Assembly (NCBI GenBank): GCA_037176885.1
Contig: JAWWNJ010000003.1
Coordinates: 1,116,001 to 1,180,000 of the forward strand
Length of the DNA stretch: 64,000 nt
DNA from: Favolaschia claudopus
Taxonomy: Eukaryota > Basidiomycota > Agaricomycetes > Agaricales > Mycenaceae
Direction: 5' to 3'
Under the pieces are notes generated by a model. That model was not told the DNA's origin. It worked only from the letters and a program-made list of their open reading frames with translations, and made no database searches. Shown piece after piece: positions 1 to 11,129 of this stretch. Within the stretch, counting starts at the first letter, position 1. Each line of letters opens with the position of its first letter. A program made the position numbers and the translations under genes.

Positions 1-1710
1 CGCCGCTCGTCCGCCTCCACAGCGAAAACATCCTGCTTCTCAGCCTCCGTCAATACCCTGGGTTTCGACCATCCCGCTGTGCGAAAGAGCGCCGATATTT
101 TTGAGGGTGAGCCATTTTTTAGCATTTCCATCGCGCTGCTTGTTGCCGATTTAACCTTTTCTTTCAGTCGTTTTTTAACCGGGCTCGCATGGGGCGTATC
201 TGTCGCCCTTTCGGAGTGAGTTCGCTTCGATGGGGGAGGGGTCGTCGGACGGCCACCGTCCGCAATAGCAGGAATAAGGGAAGGTGGGAATTCTTCTTCC
301 GAATCATTGTGGTGCTCATGAGTCATCGGGCGCAGCAGAAGACGTGCTCGGAATTTGGGGTGAAATGGGATGTGAAGGCGTACGCATGGGGTATGGGGAG
401 GGCGGGGAAGGTGGGCGACTTGAGCTGGATTCATCGGTCGAAGTCATACCCCCTTCATCGTCAGGCGGGGAGTACTGGAGGTGAGTTCTGTCCTTCAACT
501 ACATCTCCTTCGAAATCGCTGTCTTCTTCGTACTGATCCAGGTTCTCAGCCTTCGTCTCGAGTCCAAACAAGTGGGTAAAGGTGAACTCGTAGTCGCGGG
601 CATCGCTCAAGAAACTACCAATCTAAAAATGATATTAGATCATCATTCGATGTGATTTAAAGACATACCTTTCGCTCATGACGCTCTGCCATCGAAGCGG
701 CGGTACATTTTGGAAGTTGAAATCGTTCTGCGTCGAACCAGTGCGCCAACGCAAAGTACGCGAGGATCCCACACGAATGTGGGTCGTTCTGCTTCACCAC
801 CGGTAAGTCAACCCACTTGAACTTGACTCCGAGGTGCTCGAAGAGCCACCAGTTAAGTGATTTACGAAGGCTCGCTGGCGCCTTCGTCAAGAACCCGTTC
901 CCTTAACCGACCACCTTCTCTTTGCAATCAATGGTGAGCGCCACCCAATGGTTATTGCCTTCATTTGCAATTGTGTGACGTACGCGATCCTTTGTCGCAA
1001 ATGCCATCCCGAGACGGCGAAGCCATTGGAATTGCCGAGAGTTTCGATACTCGGTCGGGTTTTTCGTACGCTTGAGCCAACGCAAGCACAAAGTACGTCG
1101 TCTGAATGCAGCTGGTGCTGCTGTCGCTAATTCCGAGCTCTGCAGCCAACAGCTCGAGCAAATGGTCTTCGTGGTCTGTATTGAGCCAATCCTTCGTGAA
1201 CCAGTGCGTCAGGCTTTCCACAGACCCCCCTGCCCTAAATCCTTTAACTTCCCCATCCCAAGGCAACATCTTGAGCGCGGCAAGCGATGCTTTGATGTTC
1301 TCCACCGCGGCTTCGCTAGTTGTCGACTTTTCAAGCCTTTCGTGCAACGGATCGACGGCGGCACGCCATAGGGCTTTCGCCTCGCGCACACGCTCCAAGA
1401 TGGACCAGATGGTGGCCAACCACAGCGGATAACGGTCGCCTTTGCCGCGATGCGCGGGTGAATGCACCATAACGATGGACTTCATTTCACTATCCATGAG
1501 TATGGCGCGGCCGAGGTTCTTGACGACAATTGAAGGTGGGACCACCATCTCCGTGATTTTGAACGTCTCAACGGTTGGTGGGAGCTCGGAAAGATAGTCG
1601 GCGGGGTCGGGATAGAGAGTGGATTTCCGCTGCGGTGGTAAGGTGAATGCGATAAGTTCTGACACTGGAAGATTCTTGTGAGGAAGGGAAAGCTTTTCCG
1701 GCCCATCCAA
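1..1710 (-). pseudogene. Ulp1-like (C48 family) cysteine protease gene, damaged, runs off left edge
   Basis: Read on the minus strand from an ATG at 1710. The first 249-codon stretch is a helical N-terminal region ending in a Leu/Ala-rich segment near 1090. The frame then shifts by one base between about 1090 and 1030 and continues into the protease core. NNHWVALTID (about 930-945) holds the likely catalytic His, and QNDPHSCGILAYFALAHW (about 740-795) holds the Q and the catalytic Cys of Ulp1/SENP-type peptidases. An in-frame TAA at 903-905 lies between them. A GT-AG intron at 623-668 leads to an acidic Ser/Pro-rich tail. The tail has a stop near 465, then continues in another frame to the left edge (Lys-rich segment around 120-190). 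Ulp1 enzymes cleave SUMO. Agaric genomes carry many such genes, often beside transposons. A frameshift plus a nonsense codon argues for a pseudogene, although single-base assembly errors cannot be excluded. Confidence 0.75.
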
Positions 1711-1845
1711 AATCCTGAGGCTTGCTGGAAAAACCGCTCATCGTCGCGAGAGTGCTCGAGGGCAATGAGCGCAAAAAGCTTAGATAATTTGATGGATCTG
1801 CACCGCTTTCTACCCAATCTAGCTAGATTTAAATGCTGCCTTTGA

Positions 1846-2071
1846 TTCTACATAATTCGTCGAGGGTGGATGGCGGGTATCTTACTTGTCTCACTTGTTT
1901 TTTTGGATATTTACACTGTTATTTTGGAGTGACCGAGGCTCAGAGACAATTTCCAGCGCATTTACGAATTTTTTTCTCGTGTCACACTCGGTCCAACCCA
2001 TTTACGAACCCCGTTTTTCGTTTCCATATGTCACGCGTCACGGACTCGGAGAATTGACCGAAATACTACAG
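1846..2071. repeat. MITE end abutting the copia fragment
   Basis: The right border reads, on the minus strand, CTGTAGTATTTCGGTCAATT, flanked by TA at 2072-2073. This resembles the terminal inverted repeat of the TA-flanked MITE at 49759-50012 (CTGTAGTAATTCGACC). The left border is unclear; a weak match (CATAATTCGTC) occurs near 1850. No coding potential is visible in the stretch. Confidence 0.35.
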
Positions 2072-2918
2072 TACACGAGCTTTGTACCGAGTGATGGCAC
2101 CAGTACTGTCGTGCTTCAAGGCATAGACCCAGAGCAAACCAAGCGGAGTGACACCGGGAGGTGGTGGGACAAGTTCCCATGTACCCATCCTCGCAATGCT
2201 ATCGAGCTCGACTTCCATCGCGCTCTCCCACTCGGAACGATCGGGCGATTCCATCGCTTCCTTGTAGTTGCGAGGAACTTCGCCGGGACCAATGATATGA
2301 GCGTACTCAAATTCGTCCCAGGATTCCGCGAAAGCAGAATCTTCCGGCGCACGGTCAGGGTCCTCTGGAGCTGGCGCTGCTGCTAAGCCTGAATTAAGGT
2401 TTGCGGCGGCGGCCTTGAGCTCAGCGGCTTCCCGGATACGGGTAGATGGGTCGCGCGGAGGTGGTAGAGGACGAGGTTGACGAGGTGCCCGGGGTTTAGG
2501 TTGTGACACGACATCCGCAGGTCCAGCCGGAGCAGGAGGGGATGGTGCACGAGGGGGTACCGGATTGGCAGTTGGAGGCGTAGAATTGGAGGAGGAGGGC
2601 TGTAATCATCATCATCAGCTTCGGTCGAAGACGATTTGAGAGAAGAATATTTGTATGAGTGTATCTCCCCCTCAGCCCGAAATTCCCCACAATTTGAGTT
2701 GTCGTCGAATTTGATATGAGGCGACGATCCGAAGGTACGCTTTGAGGGGCGATAAACCTTCCAAGCCTTGCGATCATCCGGGTACCCAACAAAAATAACC
2801 GATTCGCCGCGATGGTCGAACTTTTTGCGATTAGGATTGTCATTATAGAGGTAAGCACTGTGAGACTGGGGGCACATGAAAATCATGTACCTTGGTACCC
2901 CGAAATTCATGTCCTCTT
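2072..2918 (-). mobile_element. Ty1/copia retrotransposon fragment (integrase C-terminus to start of RT)
   Basis: Minus-strand codons from 2910 give a copia integrase C-terminal signature: an FGVPRYM segment, then KFDHRGESVIFVGYPDD (the conserved 'fvGY' block). A Pro-rich, acidic linker follows. After a frameshift near 2500 the start of the reverse transcriptase appears: PRNYKEAMESPDRSEWESAM, then GTWELVPPP and YKARVL. The fragment is cut at both sides by MITE borders (TA at 2072-2073 and at 2918-2919), and neither flank continues the element. It is a relic without gag, protease, most of RT, RNase H or LTRs. Confidence 0.88.
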
Positions 2919-2919
2919 A

Positions 2920-3583
2920 CATTGGCTGCAGAAAACAATGCAACAAGGCGTTTCGGGTCATTGACGTGGTCTCTAGGCTCAAAGAAAGTGCAGGACATAA
3001 AATCTGAGTGAAATGAAAATTTTTGAGCGAACGACCCAATTACCATATATAGTAATCGAGCCACAGTGAATTTTTTCATGTGTTTTTTTTACACCGCACT
3101 TTTCAGCGGTGAACCCTACAGGAAAATAAGCATCATAGGATGAAAGTACTCCTAAAGACGATCTCAGTCATATCTGACTTTACCTAGTTTCTGCCGATTT
3201 GAGCCCGTAATAGTTGCTGTAAGATGGCCATTTTGGCCTAAAAATGCCAGATTTATTCAAAAAATGACCAAAATGACCATCTTCAAGCAGCCATTGCGGG
3301 TCCAAAACTGTAGGAATCTAGGTAAAGTAACATATGACTGAGGTCGTATTTGCAAGTACTTTCGACCTATGAAGACCGTTGTTCGGTGGGGTGTGGCACT
3401 GAAAAGTGCCCTGTTAATAAATCCCTTAAAAAATTCATTACACTCGAATTACTATATATGGTCATGGGGTAAGTTGCCTAAAAAGGTCATTTCACCCGTA
3501 TTCCATGTCCAGAACTTTGTTTGCGTCAAAAGACGCACTGAATGCCCCAGAACCGCTTGGTGCAGTTTTAATGGCGGCCACTG
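2920..3583. mobile_element. Palindromic TA-flanked MITE (Tc1/mariner type), 664 bp
   Basis: The two halves are imperfect reverse complements over nearly the whole length. Matching blocks include CATTGGCTGCAG at the left end against GGCGGCCACTG at the right end, and ATTACCATATATAGTAATCG against ATTACTATATATGGTCAT. TA sits at 2918-2919 and 3584-3585. The internal block ATAGGATGAAAGTACT recurs in the MITE at 12925-13608. There is no ORF of note. TA target duplications and CAGTGG-like ends fit a non-autonomous Tc1/mariner element. Confidence 0.85.
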
Positions 3584-3590
3584 TAAGCCG

Positions 3591-4025
3591 TTACAATGTT
3601 GAAATGCCTGGGGAAATTTGTTGCCATCCAAGCATCATCTCCCGTCGTTGTTCCTCAGCATAAACACCTCGCTGAACCTCATCCTCATACCGAAGCATCC
3701 TACTTCGGTAACTTTCCCGATATCGGTCATTGCGGCGAGGCTGATTGATATCGTATTCGTGGTCGAGGGCTTGATCTAAGGACTGAGTTGGATCTGTGAC
3801 GAACAAAACAGTACATAAGCTAGACAATACAGCTCCAATTGGGTGGACGCGTACCGCATTCAGGAGATAACTTTAACCTTTTTTCCCCTTGTTCGACTTT
3901 CCGCCGTAGCGTTTGCGCTCGAGACCTATGACAACCTTTCTAATAGATCCTCAATTTCACCAGCGAGCTCTCGTTGCCGGCGTGCTCGTTGAGCCAATGA
4001 TCGTGTCAAGTTTACAGGCCTTACA
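3591..4025 (-). pseudogene. Unrecognised exon-like fragments
   Basis: On the minus strand, 3808 to 3591 encodes a charged helical segment (RNDRYRESYRSRMLRYEDEV) ending in a stop, preceded by a plausible acceptor (CACAG). Further upstream, 4025 to 3936 encodes another charged segment (SLAQRARRQRELAGEIEDLL) that ends at a stop. Composition and phase suggest remnants of one fungal gene. No domain is recognisable, and the gene is cut by the MITE border at 3583. Confidence 0.3.
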
Positions 4026-4518
4026 ATGCCTGACTGTGCCCCTCAGATCAGTGTGAAGTCCACCATGCAGCTCAGATCGCAAGTCTCGCGTACCAAACGA
4101 CCATCGTTGTCTTTTTCCTTTGCTTCTCTCTTCCTTCGTCTCTTTTGGCCCGCCGAACGCCGTTCAGACTCGGACTAAGGGAAAATTACTTTTGAACGGG
4201 TCCGGCACGACATCTTGTTGAATTGCTGACCTGATTCCGACTCTTTCTTGAAACAGGACTTGCTCTGATCTCCACAGGTGCACCGTTGACTGCACTCAGC
4301 TTGCCGAGATTCCCCTCGTGCTCCATTGTTCTGCTGAGCAAAAAGTCCGGCTGAGTTATAGAGGGCGTCTTGGGCAGCAGTGGGCGAAGACGGCTCGTTG
4401 TGGCGGGCATGGTTGAGCATCGAGTGAATCGACATCGTGCAGAGAGACGGGTGGAGCATGCGGGCACGAACTCAACATCTCGACAAAATGACGCAGCAGT
4501 GGGGCGGTTCACGGCATT
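4026..4518. other. Gene-poor interval
   Basis: Two overlapping minus-strand ORFs of 94 and 108 codons are present, but neither shows a recognisable domain or splice-supported extension. The shorter begins near 4459 and contains Cys pairs (CSQRCTCGDQSKSC). Nothing here can be assigned. Confidence 0.4.
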
Positions 4519-5088
4519 TTGTTAGCGGTCAGCCAAATGTCCCTTTCGTTTGTCTTGTCTTGTCCCACCCAGACACGAAGTCTTTGGTTCTTATATAGAT
4601 TCGCTTCAAGACGGCGCCGATGCGTCGATTGGTTGTCGTGCATTAGAGCGGACTCCTTGCAATCTTTGTCCCTTACTTTCGATTACGAGTCCGATATCGA
4701 GCACTTCTTCAAAACGCTGTCGACCGTATGCGCCCATATTACGACCTTGGCGTTGAACTGCCATCTACGCAGTTTCCACAGGCTCCTCGACATCCTTCGC
4801 CATTTCCCGGCGCTCGAGACGCTTGATGGCCGCGAGTGTCCAGCATTCACCATGTCCTTCCACATCATGGCCATGCGCTGCTCCGGCCTGTGCAAGAGCT
4901 TGACTACAGTGTACTTCGGCGCCGTCACGCGTGCCCTGATGGAGGATATACTGGTCGCTCGCGACATGACCAATTTCAGCGACGAACTGGTTTTATCTGG
5001 CCAAAACGCGGACACGTCGTACGCTGCTCATACTCGGTTCTATGCCAGTGCCGGCGCTGTTGTCAATAAAGTTGGCGGTGGTGAATAG
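4519..5088 (+). CDS. Leucine-rich remnant of an F-box-like protein
   Basis: This 189-codon ORF reads well from about residue 45: SLQSLSLTFDYESDIEHFF and HITTLALNCHLRSFHRLLDI have the alternating Leu spacing of the degenerate LRR tails of agaric F-box proteins. No F-box motif is seen at its N-terminus, where the first 40 residues are Arg/Ser-rich and unconvincing. A second F-box gene lies 760 bp downstream on the same strand, so this may be the tail of a neighbouring paralogue. The start codon is uncertain. Confidence 0.38.
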   Translation: MLAVSQMSLSFVLSCPTQTRSLWFLYRFASRRRRCVDWLSCIRADSLQSLSLTFDYESDIEHFFKTLSTVCAHITTLALNCHLRSFHRLLDILRHFPALETLDGRECPAFTMSFHIMAMRCSGLCKSLTTVYFGAVTRALMEDILVARDMTNFSDELVLSGQNADTSYAAHTRFYASAGAVVNKVGGGE

Positions 5089-5848
5089 TATGTGCAACTT
5101 ACCACCTTTAACTACGCCTGCTCATGTTGTTTTGAAAGGGGTCGTACAATCACACTAGTACGTTTCTTTGCTATCGGTGCTACAGCTAGTTTCTTATATT
5201 TATCGCGCCAAAGTGTTTGAATTCATGCCCTTCCTGTAATACTACACGTTGTTATCGTTGCTACAACTCGCCTCTTTTATTTATCGCGCTTGACCAATTC
5301 CATGACTTCATCGTACAGATAATTCGATTAATTTATTGTGTACGCCTGTTTTTGGCCATCATCACATTATTCTTGCTACGATCTCAGATCTGGGTCATCC
5401 CCATGTAACTGCCCTGCCTTCCGAATCTATATAACATGCGCCATGAGGGGGAGAGAGTACCAATCCTAAAATTTTCCTCTCATTCCACTTGCGCCTGTCG
5501 ATTTATTCTGCTCTGCTACGGTCATGGTAGAGTGGACCGATATGTGCGTCTTGTCCAAATAATCGCTACCCTCACTCATGCTGTGCAAACGTAACCTTTA
5601 GGCTCGACCAGCTAATGACTGCTTTGCACCGGTAAGGACATTTTGAATTGCGGTGATAAGCTCTAACGACCAGATGGACAGATTTTTCATGTCCAACCTA
5701 GACATATTGTCTAAACATTTATTGCTCTGTTTTGGACCTCAGTACGAAGAAGTCTTGTCGGAACTCGAGCAGTCAGTAACTGAAGCGCCTTTGTTTACCA
5801 CGAATTTAATTCATAGGGACTAGGTTCTACTATAATAAACTTTGCAGC
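5089..5848. other. Intergenic, with a diverged direct repeat
   Basis: No gene seen. A roughly 50 bp unit ending in ATTTATCGCGC occurs twice (about 5162-5213 and 5247-5295), apparently an old tandem duplication. A TATA-like stretch lies near 5430. Confidence 0.4.
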
Positions 5849-7405
5849 GTGCTACTTGAAGTCGTTTCTCTCGTTTTTGCGTCCATCGAGTCCAGTGTTG
5901 CTCCGGACAATTATGAGACGGACATTGAAAATCTGGAACTGCATGTGTGGAGAATGGCGGTCGCTCGCACTGTCCTCGTCGAAAAGTTCGAGCGTCTCGT
6001 TTGGAAGGTGTTACCCGACAAGAGTCTCGTCCTCGAACTGCGATATTCCGGTTTGTTTTTGCTTCTCTGTTTTCCACGTCCGTTACTGAGTGTCAAACCG
6101 AAGCTTGTCACTCCTTCCCGATTGAAACGTGGAGGGAAATTATGACGGTCCTTGCTTCTGCGTATTCTCCCGTCCTCCCTGACATCCGTCAAGCACGTGG
6201 ATCGCTGTGTCTGGTCAACAAGTACCTTCGTGCAGTGGTTGCAGGCACCCGAGACTTTTATCGCACGCTTTGCATTTCCCCCACGTCTTCCAGTTCGTCT
6301 GTGAAGTCTTTCCTTACGACGTCTCGCCCCAACAGAATTGCTGTCCACATCACTGACCGGCCTATCAGACTCCGCAAGTACTGCATGTGGCTTCCTACAT
6401 TGACCCATTTCGCGCGACTCGCTCTTCGTGCTGCCAACCGATGGGAGGCACTCGCGATCGACGTCATCGAAATCGACACCTACAAAGCGGTCGTCGCCTT
6501 GGTCCCGTCTGCAGTGTTTCCTGCGCTGCGTTCTTTCGAGGGAGCCTGCGTTGAAAAGCCGTATGCCAGTACCCTTCCCCGCAATCCTCGCTTGGCTGCC
6601 GCGAATAATTTGCGGGAACTTAGCGTCGCCAACATCGCCACCCAGGATCTCTTGGTCTTCGCTTTCCCTCGTTTGCAGTCCCTCACCGTCGCTGACGTTC
6701 CGTGGACTGGATGGATATCGGGATGGAATCTAGTCAAGTTCACTCGGACTTGTCCGTCTCTCCGCATTTTTCGTCTTCTTCGAAGGGGCAGGCATCAGTA
6801 CCAGTGGTTTACCTGGCCAACAATGCGAATTGCCCAGTTTGCTGGAATTTTCCGTCTCCTTTAACGACGAAAGAGGGAGAAACTCCGTCGCGTCCGTCTG
6901 CGAATTTTTGGAACTTGTGACTATGCCCAACCTTCGCACTCTACGCCTTGCATTCGGGTCGGAGCAAGAGCTGACCTACTATACGACATATCATACTCTA
7001 CTACCCGCGCCCAACGTCATTCTGTCGTGCAGCTTCCCCTGCATTTCCGCCGTATCGTTGCTTCTTGCAAGCCTACGAAACACTACTACGTTGGACATTA
7101 CCGAATGGGATGGAGACGATATCTACAAGTGTCTCGGTGACCGCAAAGACGTCGAAGGAAAGACAGAGCTTATACTTCCTCGTCTCACCAAGTTAATGGT
7201 TGCGCCGCGTTCTTGGAACGCATTGTATCTCGGTCTTTCGGACCGGTCTGTGAGAGGAGGCGTTCTCGCCTCTGTCGAGGTCGTCGACGCCGGTCAACTT
7301 GTATCTACAAGGGCAGTTGACATTGGTGACGCTGGAGATTATGACGGTGTGCGGTCTATTATATCTGGCAATGTTACTTGGACCACGTCTCCTGTTTACG
7401 TCTGA
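5849..7405 (+). pseudogene. F-box/LRR protein gene with one frameshift
   Basis: Exon 1 (5849-6050) encodes a charged helical N-terminus. A 53 nt intron (6051-6103, GT-AG) joins in phase to exon 2, which opens with the F-box core SFPIETWREIMTVLASAY, followed by RQARGSLCLVNKYLRAVV and a Leu-rich C-terminal region. Near 6825-6864 the frame must shift by one base. The continuation from about 6830 (LPSLLEFSVSFNDERGR) runs to a stop at 7405 with further LRR-like segments. F-box proteins recruit substrates to SCF ubiquitin ligases. The expected length and order (helical N-terminus, F-box, LRR tail of about 450 residues) match agaric family members. The single frameshift suggests recent loss or a base-calling error. 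Confidence 0.68.
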
Positions 7406-7799
7406 AACATATCGGTAGCTACTTACCTCCTCGCGTGCTACTTAGTGAACTGTATACTTTTTATCATGTTTTGACTCTCGTCCGTGCCCTGAATCGTATG
7501 CGTTTTATCGTCCTATGCATCTCACTCTCGTCTCAAAACAGCTGCGTTACTCGATATCGTTTAAGCAGTGCTACGGGGGCGAGTACATTGTATTTGAGTC
7601 CGCATTGTTATCCGACACTAATCATCGTTGCGACCTGAAGGCTCCATCGACACTTCATCCATCCAAGCCGGCAGCTTCCTCTTGTCCGCTACTCTGTGAA
7701 CACTGGTGAATGAGTTCTGTTACGCGTTAATATTAGTCGTCGTTGCAGCATAAACATTGAACTGGTGGGGGCGTACCTGGGCAGTGAAAACGGGCAAGC
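7406..7799. other. Intergenic, no feature seen
   Basis: Short overlapping ORFs only; no splice-supported coding pattern, repeat or TIR was found. Confidence 0.4.
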
Positions 7800-8052
7800 T
7801 GATTATTGAGGTGGAGGTGAACGTAGCCTCCTGTTGTTTAACAAGAGGCTTGACATCAGCACCCAACATTTGCCAGAGATAACCAGAGCATTTGTCTCTG
7901 ATTTCAGGGTCACGACCCTCTGCACCAGCAGAGAGAGGTTGGGTGTGAGCAAAGATGCCCTTGGCTTTAAGCTTAGCCTTGGCATCACTCCTTCAATCAG
8001 TGAAGATGGAGGATTTGGTCAAGATGGGCAGAGTTTCATGTGCGTCTGACAT
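7800..8052 (-). pseudogene. Start of copia-type gag, nonsense-mutated and truncated
   Basis: A minus-strand ATG at 8052 opens MSDAHETLPILTKSSIFTD, then a TGA where a Trp codon would fit (FTD-stop-RSDAKAK). The same frame continues through KAKLKAKGIFAHTQPLSAG and RDKCSGYLWQMLGADV to about 7800, where similarity ends. Position, length and composition fit the N-terminus of a Ty1/copia Gag. The leader (8053-8390), primer-binding site (8391-8402) and LTR (8403-8646) upstream on the same strand support this. The rest of the element is missing. Confidence 0.55.
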
Positions 8053-8390
8053 GGCAGAAAGAGAAAGGGAGGATGGAGGAAAGGGATGGGAAAGGCGCTA
8101 GGAAAATGGATGATAAGCTAAAACCAAGTATGTATGTGTATGTAACTGATGCTAAAGAACACCTGGCAGTTGTAAGGCACTTAGGCCCTAACCCCAGAAT
8201 CAACAGGATTGACTACCGTTTGTTTTCTGGTGGATCAAAGACTACCTCTCAAAGAGGATTTGTCCCAACAGTTGGTGTTCCTAACTACAAGACTTAAAAA
8301 CACACACACTATAAGGACACAGAGAGTGAAGAGAGCAGATGGGAGGGATGAGATCACAGGATGATAAACTCAAGAGATGTTCAAAAGCCA

Positions 8391-8402
8391 GGGCCCATAA
8401 CC
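8391..8402 (-). other. Primer-binding site of half-tRNA (initiator Met anticodon) type
   Basis: On the minus strand the 12 nt directly after the LTR read GGTTATGGGCCC. This is one mismatch from GGTTATGAGCCC, the complement of the anticodon-arm region of eukaryotic initiator tRNA-Met used by Drosophila copia. It lies flush with the LTR end ...TTCAACA. Confidence 0.5.
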
Positions 8403-8646
8403 TGTTGAACAGGCAAGCACAGAGGTCTGAAGTCAACAGTGAGAACTGAGGACTTCAGGACACTATCTAGCTGTATATATAGGTAAAGGAACAAAGGGAA
8501 TGCTACATATAGTAAACAAAGGGAAGACCTAATTGAGAACAAGGGTACTACCTGATTGGGAACAAGTGTAAGGATTTATGTAATGCAGCCAGCCTTGCAC
8601 CACTACCACTCCACCAAAAGGGAGCAATGTCAAGCTCGGCTTGACA
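8403..8646 (-). repeat. Copia LTR (5' LTR of the gag fragment)
   Basis: Read on the minus strand it begins TGTCAAGCCGAGCTTGACA (a near-palindromic tip) and ends CTGTTCAACA, next to the primer site. A TATATATA box lies at about 8473-8481 with roughly 75 nt of R/U5 after it. The gag-proximal border is well supported by the PBS; the distal border at 8646 is inferred from the TG tip. No second LTR copy is in the window. Confidence 0.5.
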
Positions 8647-9480
8647 TGTGGCTGGCAGTATATATACTGGATAATGTCGTATTATGACGGAGTAGAACAG
8701 GATACCGTAGACGGTGTATAAGTATGGATCAAGAGGGAAGAAAGGAGAAGGGAAAGAATCAGTGAATGTGGCTGTGAAGGTAGGAGAGAGGGGTACATAA
8801 TGCGATGACTTGTCCAATGACTCGTGGAGCTCCTTCACCCGCACCCCGAGTGTTGTCACCAGCTCCTTGGGCACGAGTAGGAGTCGGCTCGGTGTTTCCC
8901 ACCACAGTTCAGGCATTACACAGGCCCAGAACATGGGGTAGACAACGAGTGATCGCAAACTGGCTTCGCATGAAAACCCCTTCTGTAGAGAACCCGTTCG
9001 CCGGATCCGGCGGATCCGCCAGATCCGCCAGACGCTGCCATGAACGAGCCGGCTCTCCATCGTGAACCTTCCACGCTCTTCCTTCAGTGGCAAATTCGTG
9101 AACGACAAACCATCCTTCACAATATTTCGACTCCCTTTCATGGCTGAAGCCGAATCGTGCACGACTCCCAGTTCTCCTTCAAGCTTGTACCTATCGTCAA
9201 CGAACCAAAATGAATCGTTCAAGAGACTTCCATCCTTGCGGATTCGTTCAAGGAGCTTGCGGTCGTTCACCGCATCTGTGGATCCCTTCAAGACCTGCCG
9301 CAACCTGCGGGCTCGTTTACGACATTCGGGTTCGTTCAAGATCATATATCGCGTTTGTGTTCCGTTGTTTCAACTTTAAAGGCCAAATCCTTTCCTGCGG
9401 GTCCGTGACTGCGTGTCCAGTCTTTCTGCTCATGATCCTCACCTCATCTGCATGACAGGTACATGGCTGCAAATATGAAA
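8647..9480. other. Non-coding or unrecognised, with recurring TCGTTCAAG words
   Basis: A 265-codon minus-strand ORF covers 8548-9345, but it crosses the LTR and has no recognisable domain, so it is not accepted as a gene. Between about 9095 and 9345 the word TCGTTCA(AG) or its complement recurs at least seven times, and a 9 bp unit GGATCCGCC repeats near 9000-9030. This looks like a decayed minisatellite. Confidence 0.4.
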
Positions 9481-9488
9481 ACTGCTTT

Positions 9489-10288
9489 ATGGTCTCTTGC
9501 CTCCACTGGAACGAACTAGAAGATCTCTACAACGGCGCGATCAACAAGGCAACTGGAAAGAATGTCGCAATTCTCGGCAGTCCAAGTCCAACTACACTTC
9601 TGCCTCTGCCTCTTCCTCTGCCTCCGGCTCTGCCTCCACTCCTACGGCTGCCGCCGCTTCTGATTCGCTCCCGCTCTCCAGCAACCCCCGCACTCCGCTC
9701 CACGACATTGACTTGAATCTTGGGTTCCTTGAAGATGCTCCTCCCTCCCCCGATGGTCCAGCGCCTTCTCCGCCTATATCTCCGCTGCGCGGCGAATTCG
9801 ACGATGAGTTGGCTGAAGTAAGACACTCCGATTTATCACATTTCCTCGGGCTCACGTTCTAGATCCGCGCAATACTTCGAAGCGCCGCGAGCGTGCGGTC
9901 AGCGAAGACATCGACTCCGACGCTGACAACAACAATACTACGAGCAAACGTCCTGCCAAGTGCGCCAGAACCAGCTCCGGGAATGCTCGTCGCGACGCCA
10001 AAGCCGGAAGCCAGATCGCGCGTTCCATCGATGCGCTTGCTTCCATGGCCGCCAAGCCCGTTGTCACCTCCGAAGACGTCAGTTATGTCGACGATGTTGT
10101 CCGCATCCTCAAGGACAAGATCCTACTCCCTGACGACCCCCGTGGGCGACTCTATAGTGTTGTTTCCGAACGCTGCTCAAGCTCGTGTGTTCATTCTTGA
10201 AGAGGATCGCACGCGCCGAATTGGCATTATCGAAAGTATTGGCATTATCGAAAGTATTCTAGAGGCCGCGGGGTTGCTGGAGTTCTAG
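9489..10288 (+). pseudogene. Low-complexity gene remnant, possibly Myb/SANT-like, frameshifted
   Basis: The opening WNELEDLYNGAINKATGKN (about 9503-9560) resembles the end of the Myb/SANT-like domain in agaric transposon-associated proteins. The frame then shifts to a Ser/Ala-rich, Pro-rich linker ending ...GEFDDELAE near 9818. A plausible intron (gtaaga...ctag, 9819-9862) joins an exon rich in Asp/Asn and basic residues (NNNTTSKRPAKCAR). Another shift near 10165 leads to NAAQARVFILEEDRTRR and a stop at 10288. The domain assignment is tentative. At least two frameshifts make it a pseudogene as read. Confidence 0.33.
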
Positions 10289-11129
10289 GTATGGCTCTCA
10301 ATGGTTGCTCGATATAACGAAACTGATTTTCTGACGAGCTTAGCTATTGTGTTATCTCAATCGTTTGTCCATCGCATTCAGCTGTATTTTACATCACGCA
10401 TTCTGTTACCGCAACTGTTCTGTCTGTAAAAATGATTTGTTGTACTGCACAAGTAAGTACGGAATCGAAATGATTATTGCAACTCTGGACGGTTCCGGCC
10501 CGAGAGCGCTTGCTGCGAGGGTCACATCACCCCTCACCGCAATCATAAATATACCGCCTCCATCCATCACCCACAAGCTCGCAGCATTCCTCAACTTACA
10601 ATGTGCCTCTGCCTACGCTGACTCGGCAAAAGTATTGGATCACGTCATCCGTGAGAAAGAAGTTGATTGCGCGCCAGAGGCCCAGAGTGAATATCCAAAC
10701 TTTTTTGTGCCCAAATACATAGTCTAGAGGTGTGTACATCGAAAATATCTAGGTATGACTCTGAGAATACAGAGCGGCAGCAAGGGTTTAGTGATGACGT
10801 GTGATCCAATTATAAATCTGTTTTTCGCCGCTTTAGGAAGTTGAAGTCAGGAAAGCTCGTTAAAAGGCAACATTGGAGGAAAGAAACATACGGCTCCCTA
10901 GTCAGACCATAAATCCCGAGGTTATTTTTTTTAAATAATTTTGGGGCGGACAAAAAATACCTGATATAGAAATCACTAGGCCGGGAAAACGCGTTTTCGG
11001 CACCCTGAAAAGCCTCGGGACCGATTTTTCGCTGCCGGGAGTCTGGATGACATCATATGAGATCCCCAAAGTGAGGTCACAAATTCTCAGTCTGCTACTT
11101 CGCCGCCTCCCTGATCATCCCTTCTCGCT
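10289..11129. other. Intergenic, no gene seen
   Basis: Only short unconvincing ORFs. The last 90 bp before 11130 are the likely promoter/5' leader of the CstF-64-like fragment; no clear TATA box is seen. Confidence 0.4.

Noticed and set aside
3586..3830. Continuation of the copia integrase beyond the MITE at 2920-3583
   Set aside because: The right flank encodes an unrelated charged segment, so the MITE is not simply inserted within the copia frame.
8548..9345. 265-codon minus-strand ORF
   Set aside because: It crosses the copia LTR border, includes a 9 bp repeat-derived WRIRRI run and shows no domain; likely chance.
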